The notes beneath the pieces are model-generated. The model made no database searches, was not told the DNA's origin, and saw only the letters and a program-made list of their open reading frames with translations. From Hydrogenophilales bacterium 16-64-46 (GTDB taxonomy: Bacteria; Pseudomonadota; Gammaproteobacteria; Burkholderiales; Thiobacillaceae): 64,000 bases of DNA. The stretch covers positions 176,696-240,695 of the forward strand of contig NCGY01000003.1 in assembly GCA_002281775.1 (NCBI GenBank), given 5' to 3'. Positions 9,433 to 19,264 of this stretch are shown here, one piece after another (position 1 is the first letter of the stretch; each line of letters starts with the position of its first letter). The translations under genes were made by a program, and so were the position numbers.

Positions 9433-9596
9433 CGCTTTGTTGGAAAAAAGCCTTGGCGATCTCGGATAGCTGTGATATCAATGCGACTGTCTGTTGGTTC
9501 AAGCACCAAAATGCGGTACCTCTGGTAAGGCTTTTTCCTTGAGTCGATCGACGGGCGCAAGCCACGACATGTTTATTTGTATGGATAGGAAAAAAG
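9433..9596 (+). promoter_or_regulatory. Long structured leader of the cold-shock gene
   Basis: 164 bases without a gene. GGAAAAAAGCCTT at 9442-9454 can pair with AAGGCTTTTTCC at 9527-9538, closing a domain of about 70 nt. Long structured leaders are typical of cspA-family mRNAs, where they switch fold with temperature. The right arm could alternatively help end transcription of the protease gene. Ribosome site GGATAGGAA precedes the csp ATG. Confidence 0.45.
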
Positions 9597-9803
9597 ATGG
9601 AAACCGGTACCGTTAAGTGGTTCAACGATGCGAAGGGCTTTGGCTTCATTACCCCGGACAATGGCGGCGAGGATCTCTTCGCGCATTTCTCCGCGATTAA
9701 TTCCAAAGGCTTCAAATCCCTGAAGGAAAACCAGCGCGTCAGCTTCGAGGTGACGACTGGCCCCAAGGGCAAACAGGCATCGAACATCCAGCCCGTGGAG
9801 TAA
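9597..9803 (+). CDS. Cold-shock domain protein
   Basis: 68 aa, a single OB-fold cold-shock domain. Both RNA-binding motifs are present, RNP1 as KGFGFI and RNP2 as DLFAHF, with the leading GTVKWFN. Such proteins bind single-stranded RNA, melt structure and act as anti-terminators. Which Csp paralogue it is, and whether it is cold-induced or constitutive, cannot be told from the protein; the long leader argues for regulation at the RNA level. Ends in its own terminator. Confidence 0.96.
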   Translation: METGTVKWFNDAKGFGFITPDNGGEDLFAHFSAINSKGFKSLKENQRVSFEVTTGPKGKQASNIQPVE

Positions 9804-9820
9804 ATTCCGCAGGCCTGGCA

Positions 9821-9847
9821 AAAAACCCCGGTTCGCCGGGGTTTTTT
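9821..9847 (+). terminator. Rho-independent terminator after csp
   Basis: Perfect stem CCCCGG-TTCG-CCGGGG (9826-9841) between an A-run and a T6 run. Confidence 0.9.
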
Positions 9848-9877
9848 GTTTCTGTCGTTTCCATACGGAGTCCCCTC

Positions 9878-10423
9878 TTGGCGCTCAAAGCCACCATCTA
9901 CAAGGCCGACCTGCAGCTTGCCGACATGGATCGCCATGTCTACGGCGACCATGCGCTGACCCTTGCGCGTCACCCTTCCGAAACCGACGAGCGCATGATG
10001 GTTCGGGTGCTGGCGTATGCACTTCATGCCGAAGAAGGCATTGCCTTCACCAAAGGCCTGTTCGATGTCGATGAACCCGAGGTCTGGGTCAGGAATCTGG
10101 CGGGGGAGATCACGCTGTGGATCGATCTGGGCCAGCCGGACGAGGCGCGCATTCGTCGCGCATGCAGTCGGTCTGAGCGTGTGGTGGTGCTGTGTTACAG
10201 CAGCAGTTGTGAGGTCTGGTGGAAGCAGATCGCCAGCAAGCTCACGCGCTTTAAAAATCTGACTGTTGCCCAGCTTTCTGCTGAATCCAGCACGGCGCTT
10301 GCAGCACTGGCCGAACGTGGGATGCGGCTTCAATGCATGGTGCAGGATGGCCAGATATGGATCAGCACCGACAGCACGAGCGTCGCACTGGTATTGCAGA
10401 CACTGCAGGCATCCTCTGTCTGA
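9878..10423 (+). CDS. yaeQ: YaeQ family protein
   Basis: 181 aa. The opening ALKATIYKADLQLADMDRHVY, the block HPSETDERMMVRVLAYALHA, and DEPEVWV are diagnostic of YaeQ, a compact nuclease-like fold (PD-(D/E)XK relationship has been proposed) of unsettled function; in enterobacteria it was linked to suppression of rfaH defects. The start is a TTG at 9878 with CGGAG seven bases upstream; no ATG fits the conserved N-terminus, so initiation is probably weak. Confidence 0.9.
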   Translation: MALKATIYKADLQLADMDRHVYGDHALTLARHPSETDERMMVRVLAYALHAEEGIAFTKGLFDVDEPEVWVRNLAGEITLWIDLGQPDEARIRRACSRSERVVVLCYSSSCEVWWKQIASKLTRFKNLTVAQLSAESSTALAALAERGMRLQCMVQDGQIWISTDSTSVALVLQTLQASSV

Positions 10424-10582
10424 GCGGCACGCCCGGCAGAACCATTTGATCGGCTATTCGAAAGCGGAACCCTCGATCATCGTATGACTGCATCTGCGGA
10501 TATTGTGTCCGGGTGTGCGTGCAGGTGCTCGATTCGGAAGCGAAGAATTGCCGGAGCAACCTGATCGTTCTCCTCATAAAGC

Positions 10583-10605
10583 GACGGCGGGGAAACCCCG
10601 CCGTC
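10583..10605 (-). terminator. Strong hairpin downstream of peroxiredoxin gene
   Basis: Ten-bp perfect stem GACGGCGGGG/CCCCGCCGTC with an AAA loop, about 30 bases past the stop codon. In the minus direction it is followed only by GCTTTATG, so termination is plausible but the T-run is poor. Confidence 0.5.
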
Positions 10606-10634
10606 CATACCACTTACTGCTTACCGCTCAGCGT

Positions 10635-11273
10635 TTACAGCGACTTCTTGCAGAAGTACCAGTCGGTGCACTCGTAGCCTTCACCCATGCGCGCTTCGGC
10701 TGCATCAGCGTCCTGCGGCGGCGGCACGATGACCTTGTCGCCGGGCTGCCAGCCTTCGGGCGTGGCGATCTTGTTCGCGTCGGACGCTTGCAGCGCGGTG
10801 ACGAGACGCAGGAACTCGGGAATCGAACGGCCGTTGGTCATCGGGTAGTAGACCATCGCGCGCAGTGTGCCCTTGGGATCGATGATGAAGGTCGCGCGCA
10901 CCGCCGAGGTATCTGCCGCGCCCGGGTGGATCATGCCGTAGGCACGGGCGACGTTCATCGACAGGTCTTCGATGATCGGGAACTGGATCTCGACGCCGAA
11001 TTTTTCCTTGATGTTGCGCACCCAGGCCACGTGCGAGTAGTAGCTGTCGATCGACAGGCCGAGCAGGTCGCAGTTGAGTTTCTGGAAGTCGTCGTAATGC
11101 TTGGCAAAGGCCATGAACTCGGTGGTGCACACCGGGGTGAAGTCGGCGGGGTGCGAGAACAGCACCAGCCACTTGCCTTCGTAGTCGGAGAGTTTCTTGA
11201 CGCCGTGGGTGGTGCGCGCCTCGAATTCGGGGGCGCGTTCGTTGAGGCGGGGGAAGGTCGTGGTTTCGGTCAT
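10635..11273 (-). CDS. Peroxiredoxin (Prx6/AhpC-TSA type)
   Basis: 212 aa thiol peroxidase reducing H2O2 and organic peroxides. Peroxidatic cysteine lies in DFTPVCTTEF (near residue 49), with the conserved Arg in SAVRATFII. The long C-terminal arm and its cysteines (ECTDWYFCKK) resemble the Prx6-subfamily enzymes of archaea and many proteobacteria, where the C-terminal Cys resolves the disulfide. Expressed alone from a promoter at about 11320-11350 (TATAGT -10) with the ATTAG-N6-CTAAT palindrome just downstream of it. Confidence 0.95.
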   Translation of the reverse strand: MTETTTFPRLNERAPEFEARTTHGVKKLSDYEGKWLVLFSHPADFTPVCTTEFMAFAKHYDDFQKLNCDLLGLSIDSYYSHVAWVRNIKEKFGVEIQFPIIEDLSMNVARAYGMIHPGAADTSAVRATFIIDPKGTLRAMVYYPMTNGRSIPEFLRLVTALQASDANKIATPEGWQPGDKVIVPPPQDADAAEARMGEGYECTDWYFCKKSL

Positions 11274-11298
11274 GGCGGGTTCCTTTCGTTGACTGTTT

Positions 11299-11314
11299 AT
11301 TAGCGATTGCTAAT
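11299..11314 (-). promoter_or_regulatory. ATTAG-N6-CTAAT operator at peroxiredoxin promoter
   Basis: Perfect inverted repeat ATTAGC-GATT-GCTAAT, 26 bases upstream of the ATG and immediately after a TATAGT -10 box read on the minus strand, a position suited to repression. Same half sites and spacing as at 4249 and 46473. From here to 11460 no gene is seen. Confidence 0.5.
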
Positions 11315-11463
11315 GGACGCACTATAGCGGGCAGTCTGGTCTGCGTGAAACAGAATCTGTCCATGCATCTGATTGAAGATATCGATAGCGGGTCGCATCA
11401 GGCATCGATGGCGGTTTGTCAGGCTCCAGTCGCAATGCGCTGCGAACCTGGCGCTTGACTGCC

Positions 11464-11485
11464 CCTTCGTGCGCTTGCACGAAGG
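11464..11485 (-). terminator. Hairpin downstream of porin gene
   Basis: Nine-bp perfect stem CCTTCGTGC/GCACGAAGG with a 4-base loop, 55 bases beyond the porin stop. No T-run on the minus strand, so its role as terminator is tentative. Confidence 0.4.
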
Positions 11486-11540
11486 CGCACTGTAACGGAC
11501 GGCCGGTGCAGGGGCAACCCTGCGCCGGTGAAGCTGGACC

Positions 11541-12794
11541 TCAGAACTGGTAGCCGACGCCGAGGTTGAAGCCGTCCTGGTTCCTGCCGTCGTCGTTGTC
11601 CTGGGTCTGGTAGTCCGCTTTCAGCACGACGTCGGCATGCGGCCAGTAGTTCACGCCGAAGTTGGTTTGCTGCTTGCCGGTGTTGCCGCTGATGCCGGCG
11701 CGGTTGTCCCATTCGTTGTAGCGCGCGAACACGCCCCACTGCTCGTTGATACGGAACGCGGGTTCGACGTACCAGCCCATCTGCTCGTCGGCGCCGACGG
11801 ATGCCGGGCCGCTGCCGTCGAGATCCCAGCGTGCGTACAGCGCTTTCAGGCCGAAGGGACCGCGGTTGAAGACGCCGTGCAGTTCGTAGAGATTGGCGCT
11901 GCCGGCATTGGCGTCGAGCCCCTGGGTGATGTCGGTCTGGTGCTGGAGGCTGCCGGCGAGCGTGAGGCCGGGAACGCCGGTCCAGCTCAGGCGTGCGGTA
12001 TAGGCGAGATCCTTGGCGCGGGCTTCGCTGGTCTTCTGGCGACCGCTGCGCACGGCATAGTTTGCGCCGGCATTGGTATTGAGGCCCTCGTGAACGGCGA
12101 GGTCGTAGCCGAAGCCCGACCCGAGATTGCCCGACAGGCCGACGCCGCCGGCCCACCAGGTCGATGGAATGATCGCGCCCTCGACCGGGTTGCGCTCGAC
12201 GCCGTAGAAAGTCGGTGGCTCGTGGGTCTCGTTGAGGATGCCGGCCGGGACCAGAAACAGACCCGCCTTGGCACGGTGATTGGCATTGAGGTCGAATTCG
12301 ACGTAGGCCTGCTCGAGTTCGAGTTCACCGTTGCCTTCGCCGTTGGCGAAGAAGCTGTGCTCGAGCTCCAGTTCGGAGAAGACGCGGATGCGATCGGTGA
12401 ACTGGTGACCGAAGAACAGCACGAAGCGGTGGAAGTCGATTTCGTCCTTGTCGGACGCGCCGCCTTCGCCGTCGAGATTGTTGTAATGGAGTTCGCCGTA
12501 GCCGCCGATCTGGGTGTTCTCGGACCAGCCTGCGCCGCCGGAGGGCGCAGCGGCGGCGACTTGTTCGAGCTGCGCGCTCGCGGCGTCGGCCTTCTGCTCG
12601 GTGCTGACGAGCTGGCTCCTGAGCGCCTGGTTTTCTGCTTCGACGGCGTTCAGACGCGCTTCCAGCGCCTTGAACCGCGCTTCGACATCGGCATCGTCGG
12701 CGAGCGCGGGCTGGCTCAGGGCACAGAGCAGCGCGGCTGCCAGTGCGTTGCGGGCGAAGGCGGGCTTCAGGATGTGGTGTTGCGTGGTTTTCAT
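11541..12794 (-). CDS. Outer-membrane porin with N-terminal coiled coil
   Basis: 417 aa. Signal peptide (ALAAALLCALSQPALA, cut before DDADVEA), then a predicted trimerising coiled coil (ARFKALEARLNAVEAENQAL, residues 35-55) and a beta-barrel ending in the usual aromatic LGVGYQF. Resembles OprP/OprO-like or carbohydrate-type porins; the solute is not evident. It follows feoB by 91 bases in the same direction, and its leader contains two CTGGCTGG repeats, so it is probably the last gene of the iron block and may admit Fe2+ or reductant. Start chosen at the ATG opening the signal peptide. Confidence 0.85.
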   Translation of the reverse strand: MKTTQHHILKPAFARNALAAALLCALSQPALADDADVEARFKALEARLNAVEAENQALRSQLVSTEQKADAASAQLEQVAAAAPSGGAGWSENTQIGGYGELHYNNLDGEGGASDKDEIDFHRFVLFFGHQFTDRIRVFSELELEHSFFANGEGNGELELEQAYVEFDLNANHRAKAGLFLVPAGILNETHEPPTFYGVERNPVEGAIIPSTWWAGGVGLSGNLGSGFGYDLAVHEGLNTNAGANYAVRSGRQKTSEARAKDLAYTARLSWTGVPGLTLAGSLQHQTDITQGLDANAGSANLYELHGVFNRGPFGLKALYARWDLDGSGPASVGADEQMGWYVEPAFRINEQWGVFARYNEWDNRAGISGNTGKQQTNFGVNYWPHADVVLKADYQTQDNDDGRNQDGFNLGVGYQF

Positions 12795-12819
12795 TGGACT
12801 CCCAGTCAGGTAAGGGGCG

Positions 12820-12853
12820 GGCTGGCTGGGCGCGGAGCGTGGCTGGCTGGCGG
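12820..12853 (-). promoter_or_regulatory. Paired CTGGCTGG repeats upstream of porin
   Basis: CTGGCTGG at 12822-12829 and 12843-12850 (start to start 21 bp), 28-56 bases before the porin ATG. In gene direction the repeat reads CCAGCCAG, and the segment TTCAACCGCCAGCCAGCCA is almost identical to the one upstream of the barrel gene at 17998. Confidence 0.45.
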
Positions 12854-12885
12854 TTGAAAAAACGGTCAAAAAACGGCGCGTTCGT

Positions 12886-14819
<1,934 letters not shown>

Positions 14820-14823
<4 letters not shown>

Positions 14824-15089
14824 GCGGGGACGGCCGCTTCAGCCAGTTGCACGACTTCGATGCACGCCGCTTCGGCGCGGCGCAGCGCGAAGGTGGAGGA
14901 ACCCACGCGTACCACCAGTGGATCGCCGCCCGGCGCGCGCGCCATCAGCATCACTTTCTCACCGGGAATGAAGCCCAGCTCGCGCAGCCACTCGCCCCAC
15001 TCGGGCGCTTGCGCGGGCGGGTGCACCGCCTCGATGCGGTAAGGCAGGAAATCAGTCGAATGATCGAGGGTGCGGGCGGTCGGGTTCAT
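14820..15089 (-). CDS. feoA: Ferrous iron transport protein FeoA
   Basis: 89 aa SH3-like partner of FeoB. Family features are WLRELGFIPGEKVMLMARAP in the centre and the closing VGSSTFALRRAEAACI. Slightly longer at both ends than the E. coli protein. It lies between the four-helix membrane protein and feoB with ATGA overlaps on both sides, so the order membrane protein-feoA-feoB is one translational unit. Confidence 0.93.
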
Positions 15090-15616
15090 GAGCGGGCTTT
15101 CTGGCTGGCGGGAACGGGGGGCGGGGCGACGACATGCAGGGCCGGTTTTTTGCTCTGCGGCATGTGTGCACGCACACGTGGTGCGCGCTGACGTCCGGCG
15201 AGGATGTGGATGGCGAGCGCCGCTGGCAGCGTGAGGCCGACCGTCCAGTGCAGGAGCGGTAGCCACGCGGCGTTGGCGTCGCTGGAAAAGTAATACAGCG
15301 CGTAGCCGGTGGTGGCGAGCCAGACCGTGAGCGCGAGCATGGGCAGGCCGCTGTTGCGGTTCTTGTTGCGTTGCCACGCGAGCCGGACGTGATTCGTCAA
15401 CAGCGAGCCGAGCGCGACCAGCGCGAGCATCGCCGCCAGCCCGTGCAGGCGCAGCCACCACTTTTCCAGCGGATGCGGCTCGGGGCCGAAATCGCCCTCG
15501 ACGCCGAAGAAATAATGGAACAGCAGCCACAGCGCGCCGCTTGCCCAGAGCAGGGCAAAGGTGGCGTAGGCCAGCTGCTTGTGACGCGCGCCCAGGCGAA
15601 TGACTGGCGCGCTCAT
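15086..15616 (-). CDS. Four-helix membrane protein with paired histidines (cytochrome b-like)
   Basis: 176 aa. Four membrane helices at about 15-37, 54-76, 91-110 and 118-140. Helix 2 carries H58 and H76 and helix 4 carries H123 and H137, an arrangement suited to two bis-histidine haems b; H34 ends helix 1. The cytosolic tail is basic and proline-rich. I do not recognise a named family (DUF4405/cytochrome b561-like is nearest in layout). Its place between apbE and feoA, with 4-base overlaps to both, suggests it passes electrons across the membrane to the FMN protein for ferric reduction. Function inferred. Confidence 0.7.
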   Translation of the reverse strand: MSAPVIRLGARHKQLAYATFALLWASGALWLLFHYFFGVEGDFGPEPHPLEKWWLRLHGLAAMLALVALGSLLTNHVRLAWQRNKNRNSGLPMLALTVWLATTGYALYYFSSDANAAWLPLLHWTVGLTLPAALAIHILAGRQRAPRVRAHMPQSKKPALHVVAPPPVPASQKARS

Positions 15617-16479
15617 GCGGTGAACTCCAGCGGTAGGTCGTGCCAGCCGTCGGCGTCGCAGCGTCGCGCACATGTGCCGTCGAGGACGACGGCGTGTGCA
15701 TTGTGGCGCGCCAGCAATTGCGATGCGCGCGCAGCTTCGGCGGCTACCACCTTGGTCAGTGCGTCGGCACTCATGCAGTCGGCCGCGATAACGGTGACAC
15801 TGGTGCCGGCGCACAAGGTCTGGCCGGTGCCGGGGTGGCGCAATGCATCCGCCTGGAAATAGCTGGCCGAGGTGGCGGCGGCGCCGTTTTTCAGTTCGGC
15901 CAGATGCAGGCTGTGCGCGGGTTGATGCGGCAGGCGCACGTGTACCGGCACGGCTTCGTCGCCGAAGCGCGCGAGATCGCCGCCGGCGTTGACCGTCGCT
16001 GCGCGCACCCCGTCCGCGCGCAGGCTGGCAAGCGCGACGTCGACCGCATAGCCCTTGGCGATGCCGGACAGATCGACGAGCAGCGGCGCGGTAAAGCGCA
16101 CGCGCTCGCCGTCGAGTTCGATGGCGCGCCAGTCCGTCGCGGTGCCGGCCGGCAAGCCGGGATGACACGGCAGTTGCCCGGACGCGACCAGCCAGCCGGC
16201 CACGCTCGGGTCGAACAGGCCGTTGCTCGCGCGTGCGAATTCCAGCGCGGCGGCGAACACGGTGGCGAGATCGGGCGACAGCGCGACCCAGCCGGACTGC
16301 GCCGCACGGTTGACGTGAGTCAGTTCCGAGTCGGGCGACTGGAAGCTCATCGCCGCATGCACGGCGGCAATGCGTGCAAACGCGCGCTCGGTGGCGGCGA
16401 GCAGGCGCGAGGTGTCGTCGCCTTCGGCGACGATCTCGACCAGCGTGCCGAGCCAGGGCTGCGCGCGCCGCAGCATCAT
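15613..16479 (-). CDS. apbE: FAD:protein FMN transferase ApbE
   Basis: 288 aa. Attaches FMN covalently to Ser/Thr in target proteins outside the cytoplasm, using FAD and Mg2+. Visible family motifs are AMSFQSPDSELTHVN near the N-terminus, DLSGIAKGYAVD, VNAGGDLARFG, and the final SADCMSADALTK-type block (AADCMSADALTKVV). No clear signal peptide or lipobox is seen, which is unusual for a periplasmic ApbE; the start (ATGATG at 16479) overlaps the stop of the FMN-binding protein gene, which is its obvious substrate. Confidence 0.93.
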   Translation of the reverse strand: MMLRRAQPWLGTLVEIVAEGDDTSRLLAATERAFARIAAVHAAMSFQSPDSELTHVNRAAQSGWVALSPDLATVFAAALEFARASNGLFDPSVAGWLVASGQLPCHPGLPAGTATDWRAIELDGERVRFTAPLLVDLSGIAKGYAVDVALASLRADGVRAATVNAGGDLARFGDEAVPVHVRLPHQPAHSLHLAELKNGAAATSASYFQADALRHPGTGQTLCAGTSVTVIAADCMSADALTKVVAAEAARASQLLARHNAHAVVLDGTCARRCDADGWHDLPLEFTA

Positions 16480-17021
16480 TTCAGCGCCACCGCGTGGATC
16501 GCCAGCACGCGCCGTACGCCCTCGGCGATGTGCTTGCACGATAGCGTCGCGCCGCTGATGTTCTGGATGTCCTTGTCGAGCTTCAAGGGTGCCCCGAACC
16601 GCTTGCCGTCGAACTGCGCGCGCCATTTCGGATTGACGATCTGGCCGCCGTGGGTTTCGCGGTATTCGAGGATTTCCACCCCGCGCACTGCGCCGGTCGC
16701 GTCGAGCGCGACCGCGTAGGTGATGAACTCGTGCTTGCCGTACACCTCGTCCAGCACGAACCAGCCGGCCGGCTTGCCGTTTTCCATCACCTGCCACACC
16801 GGCTGCTCGGGATAGCGCATGCGCACGCCGGCGGCTTTTTCCACGGCTTTCTTCTGCACCGCGTCGAGCCGCACCGGCTGCGAGACAAATGCGCTCGCCG
16901 CCGGAAACAGCAGTTTCTGCGCAGCTTCCGTTGTCATGTACTGCACCGCGAAGGCGGGTGCCGCTGCGACGAGCGGCACGCACGCGACCGGCAGGATGAG
17001 CCAGTTGGGGGAGTTCGACAT
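16476..17021 (-). CDS. Exported FMN-binding domain protein, ApbE substrate
   Basis: 181 aa. Signal peptide or anchor at 7-25 (WLILPVACVPLVAAAPAFA), then one FMN-binding domain. The flavinylation motif DIQNISGATLS is at 151-161 with T159 as the expected FMN attachment site. GVEILEYRETHGG is the conserved core strand. Related to NqrC/RnfG domains but stand-alone. Followed with ATGA overlap by apbE. Likely the periplasmic flavin carrier of a ferric reductase; that role is inferred from feoAB next door. Confidence 0.88.
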   Translation of the reverse strand: MSNSPNWLILPVACVPLVAAAPAFAVQYMTTEAAQKLLFPAASAFVSQPVRLDAVQKKAVEKAAGVRMRYPEQPVWQVMENGKPAGWFVLDEVYGKHEFITYAVALDATGAVRGVEILEYRETHGGQIVNPKWRAQFDGKRFGAPLKLDKDIQNISGATLSCKHIAEGVRRVLAIHAVALK

Positions 17022-17029
17022 GGCGTGCC

Positions 17030-17998
17030 TCAGAAGTTGTAGCCCAGCTTCAGCCGCAGTTCGTGCTCGGTTTTTTCGATCAGGTGCAGGTCGGTGTCGG
17101 ATTGGCCGATGTACTGCTCCTTGCCGCCGGCGATCTGCTCGAACCAGGTCAGCGTCGCCCACCAGGTCTTGCCGCCGTAGTGGATCGACGGGCCGGCGAA
17201 CCAGGTCCAGCGTTCCTGCCCGACTTCGGTTTCGAATTCGGTCTGGTATTCGGTTTCGACGCCGATGCTCCAGTTGGGCGCAAAGCGGTAGGAGGCACCC
17301 AGACCCAGGTTGAATTCGATTTCCATTTCGGGTTCGGTCGGCCATTCGAAGGTGGCAGCGGGATCGCTGGTGATTGCCTGGATCGCGGCGTCGGCGGACG
17401 CCTGGGTCGCCGCGTCGAGCGGATCGCGCTTGGCGTAGGTGCCCTCGAAGCCGGTATTCGCCACCAGCGACAACTGGTCGTCGAGGAAGAGTTTTTGCAA
17501 TTGCAGGCCGATCTCGAACTTGGTCGTGTCCTTGTCCTTGCCCGAATGCGGGTCGAGCCAGTTCTGCTGCAGCGAGAAGGTGCCCGACAGGCCGACGGGG
17601 TCCTTCGCCACCGACAGGAAGTTGTACTTCAGCTTGCCCTCGACGCCGGAAGCCTTGAAGCCATAGCTTTCCGCGCCCGGCAGGTAGCCGTCGATCACCA
17701 GGCCGCTGGTGTCGATCGACTGCCCCTTGAGTTCGAGCGTGCCGGTGAGGCGATGGGTGATGCCGTGCTCGTAGTCGAGCACGTAGTCGTAGGCGTCGTA
17801 ATCGCCGCTGCCGGCGGGAAAATTGCCGTCGCCCTTGTCCCAGCGGCGGGTCACCACGAAGTAAAGCTCGTTCGCGCCCTGCGGCAGGGTTTCGGTGCCG
17901 GCGATGTAGCCGAGCAGGTTTTCGTCGGCGTGGGCGACAACGGGAAATTGCGCGGCAAGCGCGAAGGGGACGGCGAGTGTAATCAGACGGATTTTCAT
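17030..17998 (-). CDS. Outer-membrane beta-barrel protein of iron block
   Basis: 322 aa. Signal peptide (ITLAVPFALAAQFPVVAHA) and a series of amphipathic strands with aromatic ends, closing in LRLKLGYNF, typical of an outer-membrane barrel. It resembles DUF6662-type proteins from memory, but I am not certain of that name. It opens the barrel-FMN-apbE-cytochrome-feoAB run, 8 bases before the FMN gene, so it may be the channel or docking protein for the reductase. Its leader holds the CTGGCTGG repeats. Confidence 0.7.
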   Translation of the reverse strand: MKIRLITLAVPFALAAQFPVVAHADENLLGYIAGTETLPQGANELYFVVTRRWDKGDGNFPAGSGDYDAYDYVLDYEHGITHRLTGTLELKGQSIDTSGLVIDGYLPGAESYGFKASGVEGKLKYNFLSVAKDPVGLSGTFSLQQNWLDPHSGKDKDTTKFEIGLQLQKLFLDDQLSLVANTGFEGTYAKRDPLDAATQASADAAIQAITSDPAATFEWPTEPEMEIEFNLGLGASYRFAPNWSIGVETEYQTEFETEVGQERWTWFAGPSIHYGGKTWWATLTWFEQIAGGKEQYIGQSDTDLHLIEKTEHELRLKLGYNF

Positions 17999-18024
17999 TG
18001 AGGGCTCCCTATGGATCAAAAGAA

Positions 18025-18057
18025 TGGCTGGCTGATCCACGGGGACTGGCTGGCTGG
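18025..18057 (-). promoter_or_regulatory. Paired CTGGCTGG repeats upstream of barrel gene
   Basis: GGCTGGCTG starts at 18026 and at 18048 (22 bp apart), with CTGGCTGG at 18046 and 18050. In the mRNA sense, TGGATCA and TGATCCA flank one copy and could form a 7-bp stem presenting CAGCCAG in its loop, followed by the AGGGAG ribosome site. Confidence 0.45.
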
Positions 18058-18075
18058 TGGTTGAATGAACTGAAA

Positions 18076-18498
18076 TCAGTGTGCGGTGTCGGGCAGGGTG
18101 ACAAATCCCAGTTTGGTGAGACCGGATCGGGCGGCGTCGGCCATGATCTGTGCGACATTCTTGTAGGCCAGCTCGCCGTCGGCACGGATGTGGATTTCCG
18201 GCTGCGGCGTTTGTGCGGCGGCGAGATCCATCTGCGCGCGCCAGGCGGTCTGTTCCATGGGTACGGCGTTCCAGTACACCGAGCCGTCGGCCTTGATCGA
18301 CAGGTTGATGGTCTCGGGCTTGACGTCGTTGGGCTGGCTCGCGGCAACCGGCAGATCGACCTTCACCGCGTGCATCATCAGCGGCGCGGTGATGATGAAG
18401 ATGACGAGCAGCACCAGCATCACGTCGATCAGCGGAATCATGTTGATTTCCGCGTTGTCGCCGTCGCCGGCGTCGTTCAGGAGTCCGCCGAAGGCCAT
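18076..18498 (-). CDS. exbD: Biopolymer transport protein ExbD
   Basis: 140 aa component of the TonB energising complex. One membrane helix (MLVLLVIFIITAPLMM) carries the proton-path aspartate in IPLIDVMLVL, followed by a periplasmic domain that ends in KLGFVTLP. Start overlaps the exbB stop by one base (TAATG). The order tonB-exbB-exbD behind a Fur box indicates iron control. Confidence 0.95.
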   Translation of the reverse strand: MAFGGLLNDAGDGDNAEINMIPLIDVMLVLLVIFIITAPLMMHAVKVDLPVAASQPNDVKPETINLSIKADGSVYWNAVPMEQTAWRAQMDLAAAQTPQPEIHIRADGELAYKNVAQIMADAARSGLTKLGFVTLPDTAH

Positions 18499-19259
18499 TA
18501 CGCGCTCCTTGCTGCCGTGGGGGCGGAGTAGACCTGTGCGCCGTCTTTCTCGATGCGGGTGTTGTTGCGCACGCCGGTGGACATGAAGGCGAAGAGGTCA
18601 TGCGCGAAGCCGTCCACCTCGGTGAGCATCTGGCGCTTGGCGCGGTTGAAGAAGTTGTGCGCGAGCACCGCGGGAATCGCCACGGCCAGGCCCAGCGCGG
18701 TCATGATCAGCGCCTCGCCGACCGGGCCGGCGACCTGGTCGAGGCTGCCCGAGCCGCTCATGCCGATGTTGACCAGGGCGTGATAGATGCCACACACCGT
18801 GCCGAACAGGCCGACGAAGGGCGCGGACGAGGCGATGGAGGCCAGCATGGTGTGGCCGTACTCCAGGCGAGCGGTGTCCTGGTTGATGGCGCGGCGCAGG
18901 GCGCGGGTGAGGAATTCGTCTTCCGAACCCGATTCGATCAGGCGCGAACCGGTCTTGTTGCGGAACTGCTCGGCAGCCTTGAGGCCATGGTGGGCGAGAT
19001 GCGAGAAGGGATCATTCACGCCGTTTTTCTGCAGGTAATCGCCCACGGCGGCGAGGTTGGGGGCTTCCCAGAAACGCGCGAGAAAAGCCTGCGCGTGCTT
19101 TTTCATCTTCAGGTTGGCAAGGCTCTTGGAGACGATGAGGTACCAGGTGATGACCGACATCGCCAGCAGGATGACGAGCAGGATGTGCGCAAGCGTATCG
19201 GCCTGGGCGATGAAGTGGGAGAAGCCGAGTTGTTGGGCGACTTGTTGTGTGGCTTCCAT
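18498..19259 (-). CDS. exbB: Biopolymer transport protein ExbB
   Basis: 253 aa MotA/TolQ/ExbB channel protein. Three membrane helices: around 25-45 (HILLVILLAMSVITWYLIV), the conserved ASSAPFVGLFGTVCGIYHAL segment, and ALIMTALGLAVAIPAVLAHN. With ExbD it powers TonB. Lies 5 bases after tonB. Presumed clients include the haem receptor at 20593. Confidence 0.96.
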   Translation of the reverse strand: MEATQQVAQQLGFSHFIAQADTLAHILLVILLAMSVITWYLIVSKSLANLKMKKHAQAFLARFWEAPNLAAVGDYLQKNGVNDPFSHLAHHGLKAAEQFRNKTGSRLIESGSEDEFLTRALRRAINQDTARLEYGHTMLASIASSAPFVGLFGTVCGIYHALVNIGMSGSGSLDQVAGPVGEALIMTALGLAVAIPAVLAHNFFNRAKRQMLTEVDGFAHDLFAFMSTGVRNNTRIEKDGAQVYSAPTAARSA

Positions 19260-19264
19260 GAGGT

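Noticed and set aside
15100..15112. CTGGCTGG in the gene before feoA
   Set aside because: Single copy inside coding sequence, 15 bases before feoA but without the paired layout; treated as coincidence.
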